Source: Tetranychus cinnabarinus | Taxonomy: Eukaryota > Arthropoda > Arachnida > Trombidiformes > Tetranychidae | Assembly: GCA_022266195.1 (NCBI GenBank) | Contig: WHVY01000006.1 | Location: forward strand, 2,232,001-2,296,000 | DNA: 64,000 nucleotides | Direction of reading: 5' to 3' | In this document: one piece after another, positions 37,645 through 49,178 of the stretch | Numbering within the stretch: position 1 is the first letter of the stretch | How the letters are laid out: the number at the start of each line of letters is the position of its first letter | The notes under the pieces: model-generated | The model's input: only the letters and a program-made list of their open reading frames with translations | What the model was told of the DNA's origin: nothing | Database searches by the model: none | Translations under genes and position numbers: made by a program

Positions 37645-39381
37645 TTATGTTTGTCTTGTTCTTAATAGTGATTTAATAATTTTCTGTTAATTTTTGGTCA
37701 ACCATTGCAATTAAATTCATCGAATTGGGTAAGAAGCGCCATCTACAGAGCCATTTTTTAAAAAAATTTGTAAAGCTAACATGTGTTAACCTATGGCTGG
37801 ATAACTGTTAAAATCAAATTAGTCTTTGCCTCTGTTTTTTACATTTTATTGATTTGATTTGTTCCTGTTTTAATTATTTAGATTATTCCTGGTTTAATTT
37901 TGGATTTGTTTCACTGGATTAATGTTTAAATTGTGTGGTCTTTGTGATTCGTAAAATATTTTCTCGCTATAAGGATTTACCGTACTAATGCAAAGGCCAA
38001 TAGATTTTAGTCTAATTGGAAAACAGTCTGGAAAACCAATCAATCGGAATCAACAATAAAAAAATGGATTTGGGTTAATTGAGTTAACAAAGTCCAGTAA
38101 ATCTATCAACAGTAAATATTCAAAAAGGTAAATCAATATTAAGCTACTTTTAGGTCTCTTGACCAGTTTATGTTCAATGACAAGATTTTATCTGCTACGA
38201 AAATTTCATGCCCAATATTAATCTGCTTTTTGAATATTTACTGTTGTGAGGCCGGAATCTGTTTGCTTGATTAAACTTAAATCTCAACATATTGACGACT
38301 TAAATGTGTAAATTAAATGACGAGCAAGATGACGGTTAAAATGACGCTCAAGATGATCATTTTGATGATGGATTAAGTGATGATAAAACTGACGAAATTG
38401 TTACCATTGTTTTGATTCGTCTCAAAGAAACACTGAATAACATAAACAACAAAAGCAGCGCCATCAAGTGACTTAACCAGATGAATGTGAATTACTTTTT
38501 CATCCTTTTCTTTCCTCCTCATCCTCCTCATCCTCTGTCTGCATCTCCCATGTTGATCCTCTTTCTCCGAACCTTTCTCGTTCCCTGTCCTTGAACTTGA
38601 AAAATATAACAACACTCACTCCTTTCTCTCTCTGAACTTCCCCTCAGTTCCTTAGGTGAAAATATTGATTTTCTGTATCTTCATCATTTTCATCATCACC
38701 ATCATGACTAGCATCATGTCTCACTCAGAAAACTCTTTCATCGGAAGCTGAACATTTCCCTCTTCTCACCCAGCCTCCCAAAGATACACTTTACCTCGAC
38801 TCCTCATCATGATCAGACATGACCTTTTCCCTTTAACCGAAATGAGTTACAATCAAAGTAATCTTGTTCACTTTTTTTTTCTTTCTCTCTCTCTCACTTC
38901 TCTTTCTTTTCCTTCTGTTCCTTTCAATGAAAATTCATTCCATGATAATAATGATAAAAATGATTTAATAACAAAATTTGATTATCATTATTAAAGTCTC
39001 CTCTTAAGAAGAGATGAAAGCAAAAAGTAAAAATCAATTTTACTTAATATAAAAAAAGCAAAAACAAGATTCAATCATTGAATCAAATCTCATGTGAATT
39101 AAAAATTCATATTGATTCATCATGAATTATAACAAAATAATAATTTTGTTTCCTTCAACGTTTCATATTACAATTAATCACGAGTAAAATTAATAATAAG
39201 CTAGACGTTAATCATTGACTCATCAACAGTTATTATTATTTTGTTTTTTTTTGTATTTCAGTGATTCATCAATGATTGAGAAAAGGAGCGACAAATGACC
39301 AAAGAGATGACTATTTATTGACCAATTGAAGTGCTAAAGACTATCAAGACTAAGAATAATATGAAGCCCATTGAGACTCAC
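37645..39381. other. EGR intron between exon 1a and unit 1
   Basis: Non-repeated AT-rich DNA between the end of unit 1 homology and the exon 1a splice donor. It contains AGCGCCATCTAC (37735-37746, a TAGATGGCGC core on the minus strand) and a small hairpin at 38106-38247 whose outer arms read CAACAGTAAATATTCAAAAA. Pyrimidine-rich tracts lie around 38490-38640 and 38870-38920. No gene recognised. Confidence 0.5.
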
Positions 39382-40075
39382 CTGATATTGGAAGTGGATC
39401 AGGGATTGAAGTGACTGCACAACTGAAAAAGGCAGAGATTCCATTGGATGTTGTTGTTGGCGTATTCAGGGATTCATCACCCATTATATTATTATTAGTA
39501 TTATTATCACTGTGATTTGATTCAATTGCACTACTATTTGGACTATTGGGAGTTTTGTCTCCAGCAGTTGCCGGTTCATCGAGTGAACTTTGTCGTTGCT
39601 GTTGATTTTTATTTGATATGATTTTGGTGAATGTTGAAGTTGAATCTGTTGTTGCCTTAGTTGAGTTAATCAAATGAATTGAAGTTGGCCGAGAAGGATA
39701 TTGTTGATGAGATGGACGAGTGTTATAAAGATGATTTAGTTGAGAATCAAATGAAGAATCAAGTAAAGAATTAAGGTTAAAATTGAGTTGAATATTTTCA
39801 TAATTATTATTGGACAAGGTTGATAGCGATGATAGGGTTAAAGGTGGTGATAGAGAGGGTGAAGGTGAAGAGGATAGGGACGATGATGATGCTAGGTTAA
39901 TCAAGTTGTAGTCTACAAGAGTTGGAGGTGAAATTATTGATGATAGACTTACTTCACTAAGGTCACAATCGGTTTCACTTTCATCCGATTCTTGATGTAA
40001 CTTGTACGAATCAAAGCTAAATGTTTGAGGCTCAATGAACAAGTTGACCTGAGACAGGATACCGTTCATAATCAT
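39382..40075 (-). CDS. EGR: EGR alternative first coding exon 1a
   Basis: A 694-nt exon from ATG 40075 (MIMNGILSQVNLFIEPQTF) to a CAG|GTGAGT donor. It leaves one base in the same phase as exon 1b, so it can splice to the acceptor at 27255 over an intron of about 12.1 kb that contains all of unit 1. It encodes 231 residues rich in Ser/Asn/Thr/Pro, with an acidic patch DESETDCDLSEVS and PSPSLSPPLTLSSLS, consistent with a transactivation region. The product with the shared exon would be 899 aa. Promoter island P2 lies about 550-740 bp upstream. Splicing is inferred from donor strength and phase. Confidence 0.75.
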
Positions 40076-40314
40076 GTTTGGAGCCCAAAAAAAACAAAGT
40101 CAATTAACAGCTGTTGAACAAAAGCAAAAAGAGTGATGGAGAAACACATAAACAGATCAAAGTCAACAAAGTGATAATAATATTAATGAAAAATATAATG
40201 GTCAACAGATTGTCTACCAAAAAGGATAACAGTTGAAATTATTTGATTAAAAATTTAAAGTAAACGATTAATTTCCAGTAATTAACTGTCAATTGGCACT
40301 TGATTTGAAAGCAA

Positions 40315-40416
40315 CTAAACTTTACTGGTTAAACATTGAAGCCGACTCAGAGTTTGGGTTAAAGTTGAACCAGAAATAAGGTTAAAGCTTGATACAGTAA
40401 ACAGATGAAGACACAT
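40315..40416 (-). CDS. Upstream ORF from a duplicated EGR start codon
   Basis: In unit 2 the duplicated start context ATGTGTCTTCAT of exon 1b is kept at 40416, but the sequence then diverges and ends at TAG after 33 codons (MCLHLFTVSSFNL and on). It would lie in the 5' leader of transcripts that start at P2 and use exon 1a, so it could act as a uORF. Unit 3 keeps the same start at 60585 on the plus strand. Translation is not supported beyond the reading frame. Confidence 0.4.
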   Translation of the reverse strand: MCLHLFTVSSFNLISGSTLTQTLSRLQCLTSKV

Positions 40417-40627
40417 GATTTTTGAAACTTAAATTATGATAATTGAAAGTCAATTTTTTGAAATATTGAAAGGAAAAAGGTAAACGTTGAAAGGTGAAAA
40501 CGTTATTGCTGAATAATCACTTTTGTTGTTCAAGAATAAGAGGGAAAAACAAAATACAAAACAAAACACACACTTTGTTTGTTTGTGTATGTGAATCTGT
40601 TGATGTGTCTTCTGTGGCTTTCTCAAT

Positions 40628-40817
40628 CTTTCTGAATCTTTTTTGCTAAAGTTACTTTGCTAGTTGAATCTTTTCATGAATGAAAACCACGACCACAAAT
40701 CTCCTTTTAAGGCACGCCGGAACCAGCTTTCATCCAATCAGAATCTACTATTTTACTATTTCATTCAACGTCAAAATGACGTTATTACTCTAAATTTCAT
40801 GCGCTCTCATCATCAAC
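40628..40817 (-). promoter_or_regulatory. EGR promoter island P2
   Basis: Copy of P1 at an exact offset of 12364 bp: CArG CCTTTTAAGG at 40703-40712, Ets GCCGGAA at 40716-40722, CCAAT at 40734-40738, CRE-like palindrome at 40767-40783. It lies upstream of EGR exon 1a on the minus strand. Only about three differences from P1 are seen over about 185 bp, while sequence on the far side (40818-41100) is poorly alignable. Confidence 0.75.
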
Positions 40818-41390
40818 TTACTTCATCTTCATCAAACCTGATCATCACGGCAACATCTTCTTCTTCGAACGATCGATATTTTATCGATTTTCTTATTTAC
40901 TCTCTTCTCTGGTCATCATTTTGGTTCCACTTTTTCTGGTTTTTTTTCGTTCACAAAATTACGAGAAAAAACTTTCTTTTTTATCAGCATCACGTGATAT
41001 TCCAATAAGATTTACTTTTTTGTCCATTCACAATTTCATAATATTTTCATGATAGTTTCATGATTGGCATAAAGCATCAGGGAACTGCAATATTAGACAT
41101 TTAGATTTTAAATTGAGCTTCATTTTACAGCTACTTTTGATGTTAAATTTTCATCTAAATCAACTTCTTTTTTTATTGAAATTTTTCAATGTGACAACAC
41201 AGAAATGTTTATCATCATTTGCCTTTACATTTCCTTCGTTTCAGTTATCATATTTTCATGCAACATTCTATGATGATTTTCACCTAATCTTGCAGCATCT
41301 TTTGCCACAATTTCATAGTTATCATCATCATCAACAACAACAGCAATAGCATGAAAGACAAAATTTTTACAACAAAACAATTATGCTATA

Positions 41391-42349
41391 CAAGCTGAGC
41401 CACGATCATGACTGATCGTAAATTTCTTTTAACCACCCATGCTAACCGTCTTAATTGTCCACCGCCCAATCCAACACATCTATCAAATCAACTAAATCAA
41501 AAATCACTTTTTGAAGAAACTTTTCTCAACAAAATTGTCCACTAAATTGTCCATCACTTTAAAGTGACTTTTATCACACGCATTTTCAAACAATTTTTAT
41601 ATAAGACCAAAGATTTTTATTTCATCCACCACCCAAATCCACCAAATTCTTGACCACTTTTCGGGATATGATGGTAATTGATAGTGGATGTGCTAGATGG
41701 TGTAAAAGTGGTCAACATGGCTAATTAAAAGAAACAAAAATGAAAATAATTTTTTCAAGAATCTGAGTTCTGGGTAGATAATTTTAAAAAAATTTGTTTA
41801 AAATGTGGCGGAAAAAAGTTTGGAAAAAGCTACTCTAAAGTGATGGACAATTTAGTGGACAATGTTGTGGTTTGTTGAGAAAAGTTTCTTAAAAAAGTGA
41901 TGGTGTTTGATTTTGTTGATTTAGTAGGTATGTTGAATTGAGTGGTGGACAATATGGTGTACAATATGGTGAAAAGACGGTAAAAAACCGGTGAAAAAAG
42001 CCGGTCCCATCTTTACTCTTTACTCAAATGACAAAGTTTTACATAAATCCTGGTCAACAATCAACAATAAACCTGAATAAAAAAAGTTTTTCCCCCTCTC
42101 TCAATGTTATTGGATACGGATTCTACATTTTTTCCCCCAATTCTAATTTTCATGAATTTCTCAGAGGGCATGAGATTCTGAAGACAGGTTTCCTATTTTT
42201 CGTCGTTGTAGTTGAATCAGGGCTCTCATACTGTGTAATTTTTTTTCTTAGAACACGCTCAGTTCGGCCACAATCTTGACGCAAAAATTTGATACTTTGA
42301 CTTTATATATTGTATAGATGTATAGATGTATAGATATAGATTATAAATA
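41391..42349. mobile_element. Hairpin-ended element E, copy 1, with nested repeat
   Basis: Present in unit 2 and absent at the mirror site near 59583, where sequence is continuous. The left flank ends TATA, the right flank resumes TATAAATAG, and the empty site has one TATA, so a 4-bp duplication is possible. The left end CAAGCTGAGCCACGATCATG contains the stem ACGATCA-TGAC-TGATCGT. The right end is a TATAGATG-type simple repeat. Both ends recur at 51737-52216. No transposase is seen. The terminal hairpin and simple-repeat end recall non-autonomous rolling-circle elements, but the canonical ends are lacking. Confidence 0.6.
41441..42003. mobile_element. MITE-like inverted repeat nested in element E
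   Basis: The left arm about 41446-41560 (with ATTGTCCACCGCCCAATCCA and TTTTTGAAGAAACTTTTCTC) is matched in reverse by about 41840-41990 (with GTTGAGAAAAGTTTCTT and GAGTGGTGGACAATATGG). The second E copy lacks this block, which supports nesting. No coding capacity. Confidence 0.6.
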
Positions 42350-42665
42350 GTCTTGAAAACAATGAGAAGAAAAAAAGTGCAACAAAAAAGAAAGGAAAAC
42401 TTCATTTCGAAAATGGTCGATTTCGAAGATCACTTTTCCAACTGAGCAAACGAAGGTCAGCCAATTGTAATTTAATTCATTGATGAATATGATAACTTAA
42501 TAATCATCTTCGTCGTCGATTTAAGTCAACCTACACACTCGTATCACCCACTTGTTACTCATTTCAAGCGTTTTGTTCATCAATGAAATCGTAAGCTTCG
42601 AAAAAGGAAAGCCTCATAAAATTCATTTCAACCAATTAATTAATGATTCATAAACACAGCTCATC

Positions 42666-42678
42666 TGACCTTAGGTCA
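42666..42678. promoter_or_regulatory. Nuclear-receptor-like palindrome, unit 2
   Basis: TGACCTTAGGTCA, identical to 31550-31562 and in the same relative place within the unit. Confidence 0.4.
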
Positions 42679-43638
42679 TCTGAATAGCGTTAACAATATG
42701 AAACCATTTTAAAGCGGCCTTTACCTTCTTCTGTTGCAAAAATAAATGGAAACAACAAAAGTGACAAAAAAGGTAAACGGATTTTCCCGATAATCATTAT
42801 ATTATTATTATTATCCCAATCAACCTACAATAACATTGGAAAATTGATGATCATAATTAGGAAGGTAAAAATTTCCAAGGACAATTTAAGGTTCTAATCG
42901 TGTAAATAAGATTTTGTTTATTAGTTAATCAAATGTTGATCACATAAAGGTAATCATTTGTTAAACATTGCAAATTATTGATTTAATTGTTGCATCGTCT
43001 CGATCTTAATCAGGTTAAATGTTCACTATTAAAGTTGCATTACACCTTGGGTGTGATTTGTAAACAAACCCATTTTCACAGATTTCAGCCTTCTTCATCT
43101 TCAACCATCTTGATGATCATAATTATTATCATCATCAACAGAGTTCTGGTAGTTTCATGCAAAAAAATTATCAACAAGTTAACAATTCCTTTTATGGATA
43201 TCCATTTACAATTGAGAGTCGCTTTAATCAACCAGAGAAACCAGAAAAGGTCTGCTGATTAAACGATTGGTTTAATCCTTAATTTGAATGAAATTGTAAT
43301 GTCCTTTACTCTTTCCTCGACTCCAGTCAAGTGGGTCCATGTTGGGTGAAAAATAGTCAAGATTTAACATTTCAATTCCATTCTCATTCAGAACTCACAA
43401 TTATCTTATTGTACAGACATGTGTATCTACATAGACTTCAACATTTCTGACCTTTCATCAGACAACTCAGTAAATCTAAATTCACCTTAATCTGTCTCTT
43501 CAATTACCTTGGACCAATCTTCCCTTTTATATCAACTTTAGTAGTCGAAATTTTCCGCCAAAATTACGGTTTAAAACAAGTCATTTCAGTAACTTTACCG
43601 GAATCAATTTTAAAACTTAACTGTCTTAAAAGGAGTAA

Positions 43639-44170
43639 AGGGTGTCTAACAATAAGTGGAACTAGATTCAAATGCATAATTAACGGTTTTTAACAAGGAT
43701 TATATAAAAAATAAAGTTACAAAATAAAAGATTGCATTTTCTTGATTAATTTGATACTGAAATTAGACTTGATTTCGTGAATTAAATATGTTTAATAAGG
43801 TCGAACGCGATGCCCTCGCGGAAAGAGTTATTTCATTTTATTTTGATTCTGGTGCATTTGATTAAAACGTGACCTGGCCACACTTCAAACCTGAAGGAAT
43901 TCCAAAGACAACATTTTACCGCATAATTCAAAGGTATAATGATGAAAAAAAAGTGAAAACAAATTCTCCACCAGGTCGACCGTTCAAAATAATGACTTCC
44001 AAAGTTTTGAGTGCTGTGCAAAATTTTTATACGGACAACCCTTCGATAACAGAGACTGAAGCAGCAAAAAAGATGAAATTAACTAAATCGACCCTTGGCC
44101 ATATTAAAAGAAAAAAAATTAAACATGAAATCAAGGGTTAACCAAACCCAAGGCCACTCAAGAGCAACAA
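43639..44170 (+). pseudogene. Tc1/mariner-type transposase remnant, unit 2
   Basis: AGGGTGTCTAACAATAAG at 43639 looks like a Tc1/mariner terminus. An ATG at 43788 (MFNKVERDALAERV) opens a paired helix-turn-helix DNA-binding region. The second part (43872-44140) has TFYRIIQRYND, a GRP motif (PPGRPFKI) between the helices, and TEAAKKMKLTKSTLGHIKRK. There is a TAA after SGAFD, and after KHEIKG the frame is lost: KPKATQEQQNRS continues one base out of frame. No DDE catalytic part is seen. Repeat-family sequence of the 18-21 kb array follows. Non-functional. Confidence 0.75.
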
Positions 44171-44224
44171 AATCGCTCGATAAAAAATTCCGGTAAACTT
44201 ACAGTACATATCATCGATCGAAAA

Positions 44225-44640
44225 CTTTTTTCAATTTATCAACAGGTCTCTTGCTTTTGGCCATTGGCCTGAAAACTTTGAACCTCGATATCTAGCGAAT
44301 TACGATATCCACAGTCATCGTTCCTTGATTAATCATTAGATTTTATTATACATATTATTAGATTAGACAAAATCGAAGAAACCAAGAATTTTATTTTACA
44401 AAATGATTACATTTTATGTTTAGCACCAAAAGTTACCTCAGAAAAATAAGTTTCATGAAAAAATCTTGTCCCATAATTAAAAAAAGGCGATCAAAGTTTG
44501 CACTTTGAACTCGATTTTCTCGAAAACTGTCGATCGGATAAAATTTCTAATGCCACTTATGGACTTATGGTTTTCATGGGCCTACAAACTCACAAAGTTC
44601 CAACTGTTGACTCGAAAGTCAGAATTTTTACACATACTCC
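44225..44640 (+). repeat. Repeat shared with the 18-21 kb array
   Basis: Contains the family segments GAAAACTTTGAACCTCGATA, AAGAAACCAAGAATTTTATT and AAAAATAAGTTTCATGAAAA in the order seen at 21130-21640. It directly follows the mariner remnant and is mirrored at about 56551-56966. Confidence 0.65.
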
Positions 44641-46511
44641 TTTACCTTCAAGTCAGATGAAATTTAAGGAATTAACATTTTATTACTTGTTGTAGCTTTT
44701 CAATCTAGTTTTGTGTCAATTTGCTTCAATTATAAAGTTGAACAATTGAACAATGTTTTAGTTTTAATTGTAATCCTGACAACCTTACAAACCATATATG
44801 AGCAAAGGATGACTAACAAACTGCCATTATCAAGTGAACAAGTTCATCCTTACCTTCATCATTTTCATCATCTGCATCATCATCTTATTCAATTTTAATC
44901 TAATATGGTTTTCAAGGGAAATGAGTGAAAATGAAAAAAGCTAATATTGAGGGAAACCCAAAAGACGATGGCATAAGTGGACTTTTATAGCCATTAAAGC
45001 CAGTAAAAGATAAATGTTAACCTTAAATTTACTCTTGATAAACATTTACAGTTAAAAGTGATCCATTTATGTAATTATCAATTAGCAGAATCAATCAGTT
45101 GATTAAAAAATGATCACTTTTATCACAGATTTAACTTGAATCAATATTATACTTTATTATTTAAAATAACAACAAGAAAAAGGTATAAAGAAATGACCAA
45201 ACTCAGTAAATGTTTATATCCATCAAAGGTACGTTGATTCATATCAAAGAACCGGTTCTCAAGACTCTCTCTCTCTCTTCATCATCACTTATCTTCCTCC
45301 CTTTTTCTTGCTTCTTCATCTTCTTTCAATTTCAATTCAATTTAACAACAATTTAGCAAACTGTCAATTGATACAACATTTACTCTACTTGAGTCATCTC
45401 ATTATCATCGAGACAACCTTTCCATCTTCATCATCTCAAGTATCATCATCATCATCATCTTTCAAGTTTCAATTCAATTCATGACCTGAATAGAAGAGAA
45501 GCAAAAAGATCGGAAAAAAATATGTTTGCTAATTGAAACAATTAAAGATGAAAACAAATGAAAAAAGGTTCATCTTTAAATAATCAATGGATTAACATTG
45601 AAAAGCAATGCAAAGTGATGAAAATGAACTTGCTTTTGTATTTCCTGATAAGAAATGTAATTAAAATTTCATGTAAAGATTAAGATTCAAGTTGTCATAT
45701 TTTGTACTCAATGTTTTAAATGTTGAGCAGTTAGACAATAATGGATGCGACAAACTCCCAGTGAACACATTATCCTCCAGAAAAGTGTTATAACAGGGAA
45801 ATTCATTGAAATAATAATGATATTCAATTATCTGATAAATTCACAAGAGATTCAGTTGAAATGCCATTGAACTTTCAGGTAACAAGTGATGATAATGGAA
45901 ATGAAATTCAATGGAAAACCAGACTATCATGTGAATGAATTGGAAACAAATTTGCCAAGAATTTTCATCTCGAGACATTCATCGAATCATCCATGGAGTC
46001 AAACGTGTCAACCGGAAACTAAACTTTATTTTCAACTAATTTTTTCGTTGATAAAATTCGTTGACGATTTTTATCAACGAAATTTCTTATCTGATTTGAG
46101 GTGAAGAAGAAGAAAAAAATGAATGAAAATTTCGAGTTTATTCAGAGTTTCAAAGGTGACAGGAAATGATGATGATGAGGGCTGTAAATGATGAAAGTGG
46201 AATAGGAACTTTTTAATCTATGATTCTGAAAGAATGAGTGAAGAATTTTCCTTCCGGAGAAACTCAGAGAAAATTTTTTCTTCTTTTTTCATGCAATTTT
46301 ATTATTCGCAATCGATAAGAATGAGAATGCGCATAAAGTGAAAGTTCCGCCGGAAATAAGAGCAATTAGATTTTCAGTTTGTACAGTTGAAGATAATCTC
46401 AGAACTTTTCATTTTTCATGAAATTCTTTCAGAATAATCTGATGATTTCAAATTCCATTGTTTTTATTATTCAATTTTCTTTCAATTTTTCTCGTCCTTT
46501 TTATCCAGTTA

Positions 46512-46977
46512 CAATCATTCTCGTTTGTTTAGAACCAACTTTAATATGAACAAAACCAGAATTCAAAAGAGTAAAACCGGCTGACTGTAAAGTCACAGAG
46601 TTTTCATAAGACAAAAACTTTCGAGTTAAAAAAGCATCTTTATTCAGGGTGTAGACTGTTTCGTTAATTGTTAATTGCTTCTTTTCTGAGGAATCTTGGA
46701 ATATAAGTTAACATTTTGATAAATTTTGACTTATTGCTTGTGATTTACCATCTTCAATAGAAGTTCATTGGCAAATCAGTGAATATCCATATTGCATACT
46801 CTGGATAAAGTAACTCTTTAACTCGAGAGTTTTTGTCTTATGAAAGTAGGTTTTGGTCATTTGAACGCTGGTTTTGTTGTTTTGAAAGCTCTGCGACTTT
46901 ACAGTCAGCCGGTTTTACTCTTTTGAATTCTGGTTTTGTTCATATTAAAGTTGATTCTAAACAATCGAGAATGATTG
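46512..46977. mobile_element. 466-bp MITE with TA target duplication
   Basis: Ends CAATCATTCTCG and CGAGAATGATTG are perfect inverted repeats. The inverted similarity runs inwards over more than 130 bp (with GTAAAACCGGCTGACTGTAA). TA flanks both ends (46510-46511, 46978-46979). Unit 1 has the empty site near 34183-34190 with a single TA (CCAGTTATTGTGAG). TA duplication points to a Tc1/mariner-mobilised non-autonomous element. No coding capacity. Confidence 0.85.
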
Positions 46978-47319
46978 TATTGTGAGTTATCACGTTTAAC
47001 TTGAAACAGTCAAACTCGTTATTAACATGTTTATTGTTAGTGTTTAATCACTCATCATCATTCTGATTGATTGATCAAAATCACGTTTCAATTATTTCAT
47101 CAAATGTCTATAATTATTATTAACACTTGACCCAGTCCAATGAAAATAGACGCATAGAAGAAAATTCACGAATTGACGCGTTTTTCTTTGTAATACATGC
47201 AGTTACATATTTTGTCACTCTCTTCGCGTTTTTTGCGTTTAACGCAAAATTTTCATCTAAAGAAGTAACAATGTCAGCTTCTACAATACTCTTAAAAAAT
47301 TAAAACAAGGTTTGATAAA

Positions 47320-47394
47320 TTAACCGCTAGCTCAGTGGTTAAAGAGTTGGTCAAGTTGAATGAGTAATGAAAGGGTCGGGTCTCGGTTGAATCT
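47320..47394 (+). repeat. tRNA-like sequence (SINE head or tRNA pseudogene)
   Basis: TAGCTCAGTGG at 47328-47338 is a good A box/D-arm, and GGTTGAATC at 47385-47393 resembles a B box/T-loop, at tRNA-like spacing. The acceptor and T stems do not pair well, so it is not called a functional tRNA. It lies in a block of about 400 bp (47017-47419) absent from unit 1. Confidence 0.45.
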
Positions 47395-47590
47395 TTTTTT
47401 GAAAATTTAAATTGAATCGCGCACATAAATTTTAATAAACGCAAAATGTGCACCTTATTTGACCAATTCTCTATCTGCTCATTCTGCTAGCGTGTATGCT
47501 TACATCGACTGGGAATGATACAAATAACGTTATTTATTGGTTAACAGCTTAAAATACACTTGAACTTTTTTCCAGATCTAGTAATTAAAA

Positions 47591-47786
47591 GGTGTATTAA
47601 CATTTATTTACCTGATTGTGGTGATTATGATGATAAAGATGTTGATAAATATGATGCATTTTCCATCATTGTCCATTTTCACCTTTATCTTCATCTTATC
47701 AACATATTTATCGTCATAATCACCACAGTCAGATGAGTAAATGTTACTCTTTTGCTCACATAATTTCACTCTTAAACAATCCACCC
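47591..47786. mobile_element. MITE-like hairpin in unit 2, left outer arm lost
   Basis: Inner arms AACATTTATTTACCTGATTG and its reverse partner near 47735-47748 are kept. The outer sequence AATTTCACTCTTAAACAAT is present only on the right. It is the counterpart of 34391-34575, which shows the opposite loss. Confidence 0.55.
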
Positions 47787-49178
47787 TTTATAACATGATA
47801 ATGGAAGAGACACAAATCATGATTTCCATGTTAATCACAATTCCATTCATAATGCTATTAATAACTTTATCGGAAGTTTCGCCTTTATTATTAATATTTC
47901 ATGACAATTTAAAACCTTTTTGTTTGTTCAAACCTTTATCAGCCTTTTTCATTCAAATAATTATTTTTTTTTTGTTTCAATTTTTCATTGAAAAAAAACC
48001 TTTTCTTTTCAATTATTTTGTTTCATATTTCAAAGTAATGTTTCAAAATGAGTTTCGTTATTGAACCAGAAAATAGATGAAAATCATTGTATGGTCATAG
48101 ACTATCAATGAATAGTTGATGATTCGGAGAAAAGGTATAATTCCACATTTCATCATGTAATTGATTTGACTTGGCATCAAGAGTTGAGCTCTCGAAACAT
48201 AATTCATTACGAACTTGTATTATAACTTTTGAATAATCTTTTGAGAATCGTTCAAATTGGGAAATTGTTTTCAAGTGATAATTATATTGAAATGGAACTA
48301 AAATATTACAACTTTTTTCGAAATTAAATGGATAGCATCAGTTCGAATCACTGATCTTGATCAATCCAAAAATAACGAACTCATAAAAACATAAATAATC
48401 TAAATCTTTGGCATCGTCCAAAGTCAAAAAGCTTCTGTTTAAATGTAAAATTGTTTGTAACTGAAGTAAAAATTGGAAAAAAATTTCTTTCGTTTTTTCG
48501 AACTTAAATTGGACACAATTTTTGTTCTCGATAATTTTGGGTTGGACAATGAATCGTTAATAAAATGACTGATCGATGATCATTCAAAATGCCAAAATAT
48601 TGAGCGCAAATGAATAACTTGAGCTAACACAAAAACTGATATTTTTGGCATCAAAACATTGAATTAATCAAATTATTGGAGTTTATTGATAGCAAATGAA
48701 ATTTTTTGTCATAAATTAACTTTGAAAATATGAACAATTCAAAGGATGAAATGATAATTAATTGATTAAAATTGGCTGAATGCCAAGTTTACAGTAAGCA
48801 CCATAAATAAGGTTAAGTTGATTGTTATTAATCATTGATTATTAATTGATCATTAATTACTATTATGTATTATTAATTATTTGTTATTAATAAATCATTG
48901 GTAATGATTGTGATTTAATAATGAAAGTTGATGAAAGTGTTTTTTGTTTCTTATTTTATGGCGCCTTTGATAATATTTTTAAATATAATAATCCTGAAAA
49001 TATGGGAATAAAAATAGAAATAATTTTTTCATTAAATTATGTTTGTTTTGTTTTTTCAATTCATCCACATCATGGTGATAATGATGAACAAAAACAACAT
49101 CTCATCCAGCTCATCATCAACTCAAAACTCAACTCAGTTAAACAACAGCTAAAATTTTAAACTCCAATCTTATTGATA

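Larger units (their letters stand above)
40325..49124 (+). repeat. Unit 2 of the triplicated segment; left palindrome arm
   Basis: Direct copy of unit 1 and reverse complement of unit 3. Additions relative to unit 1 are a hairpin-ended element (41391-42349), the mariner block (about 43309-44940), a TA-flanked MITE (46512-46977) and a block of about 400 bp with a tRNA-like end (47017-47419). Palindrome homology runs to 48974. Unit 1 homology ends near 49124. Confidence 0.85.

Noticed and set aside
41391..42349. Canonical Helitron
   Set aside because: The 5' TC and 3' CTRR ends are not found at the borders defined by the empty site; only the terminal hairpin fits.
47320..47394. Functional tRNA gene
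   Set aside because: Acceptor and T stems do not pair properly; only the internal promoter-like boxes are tRNA-like.
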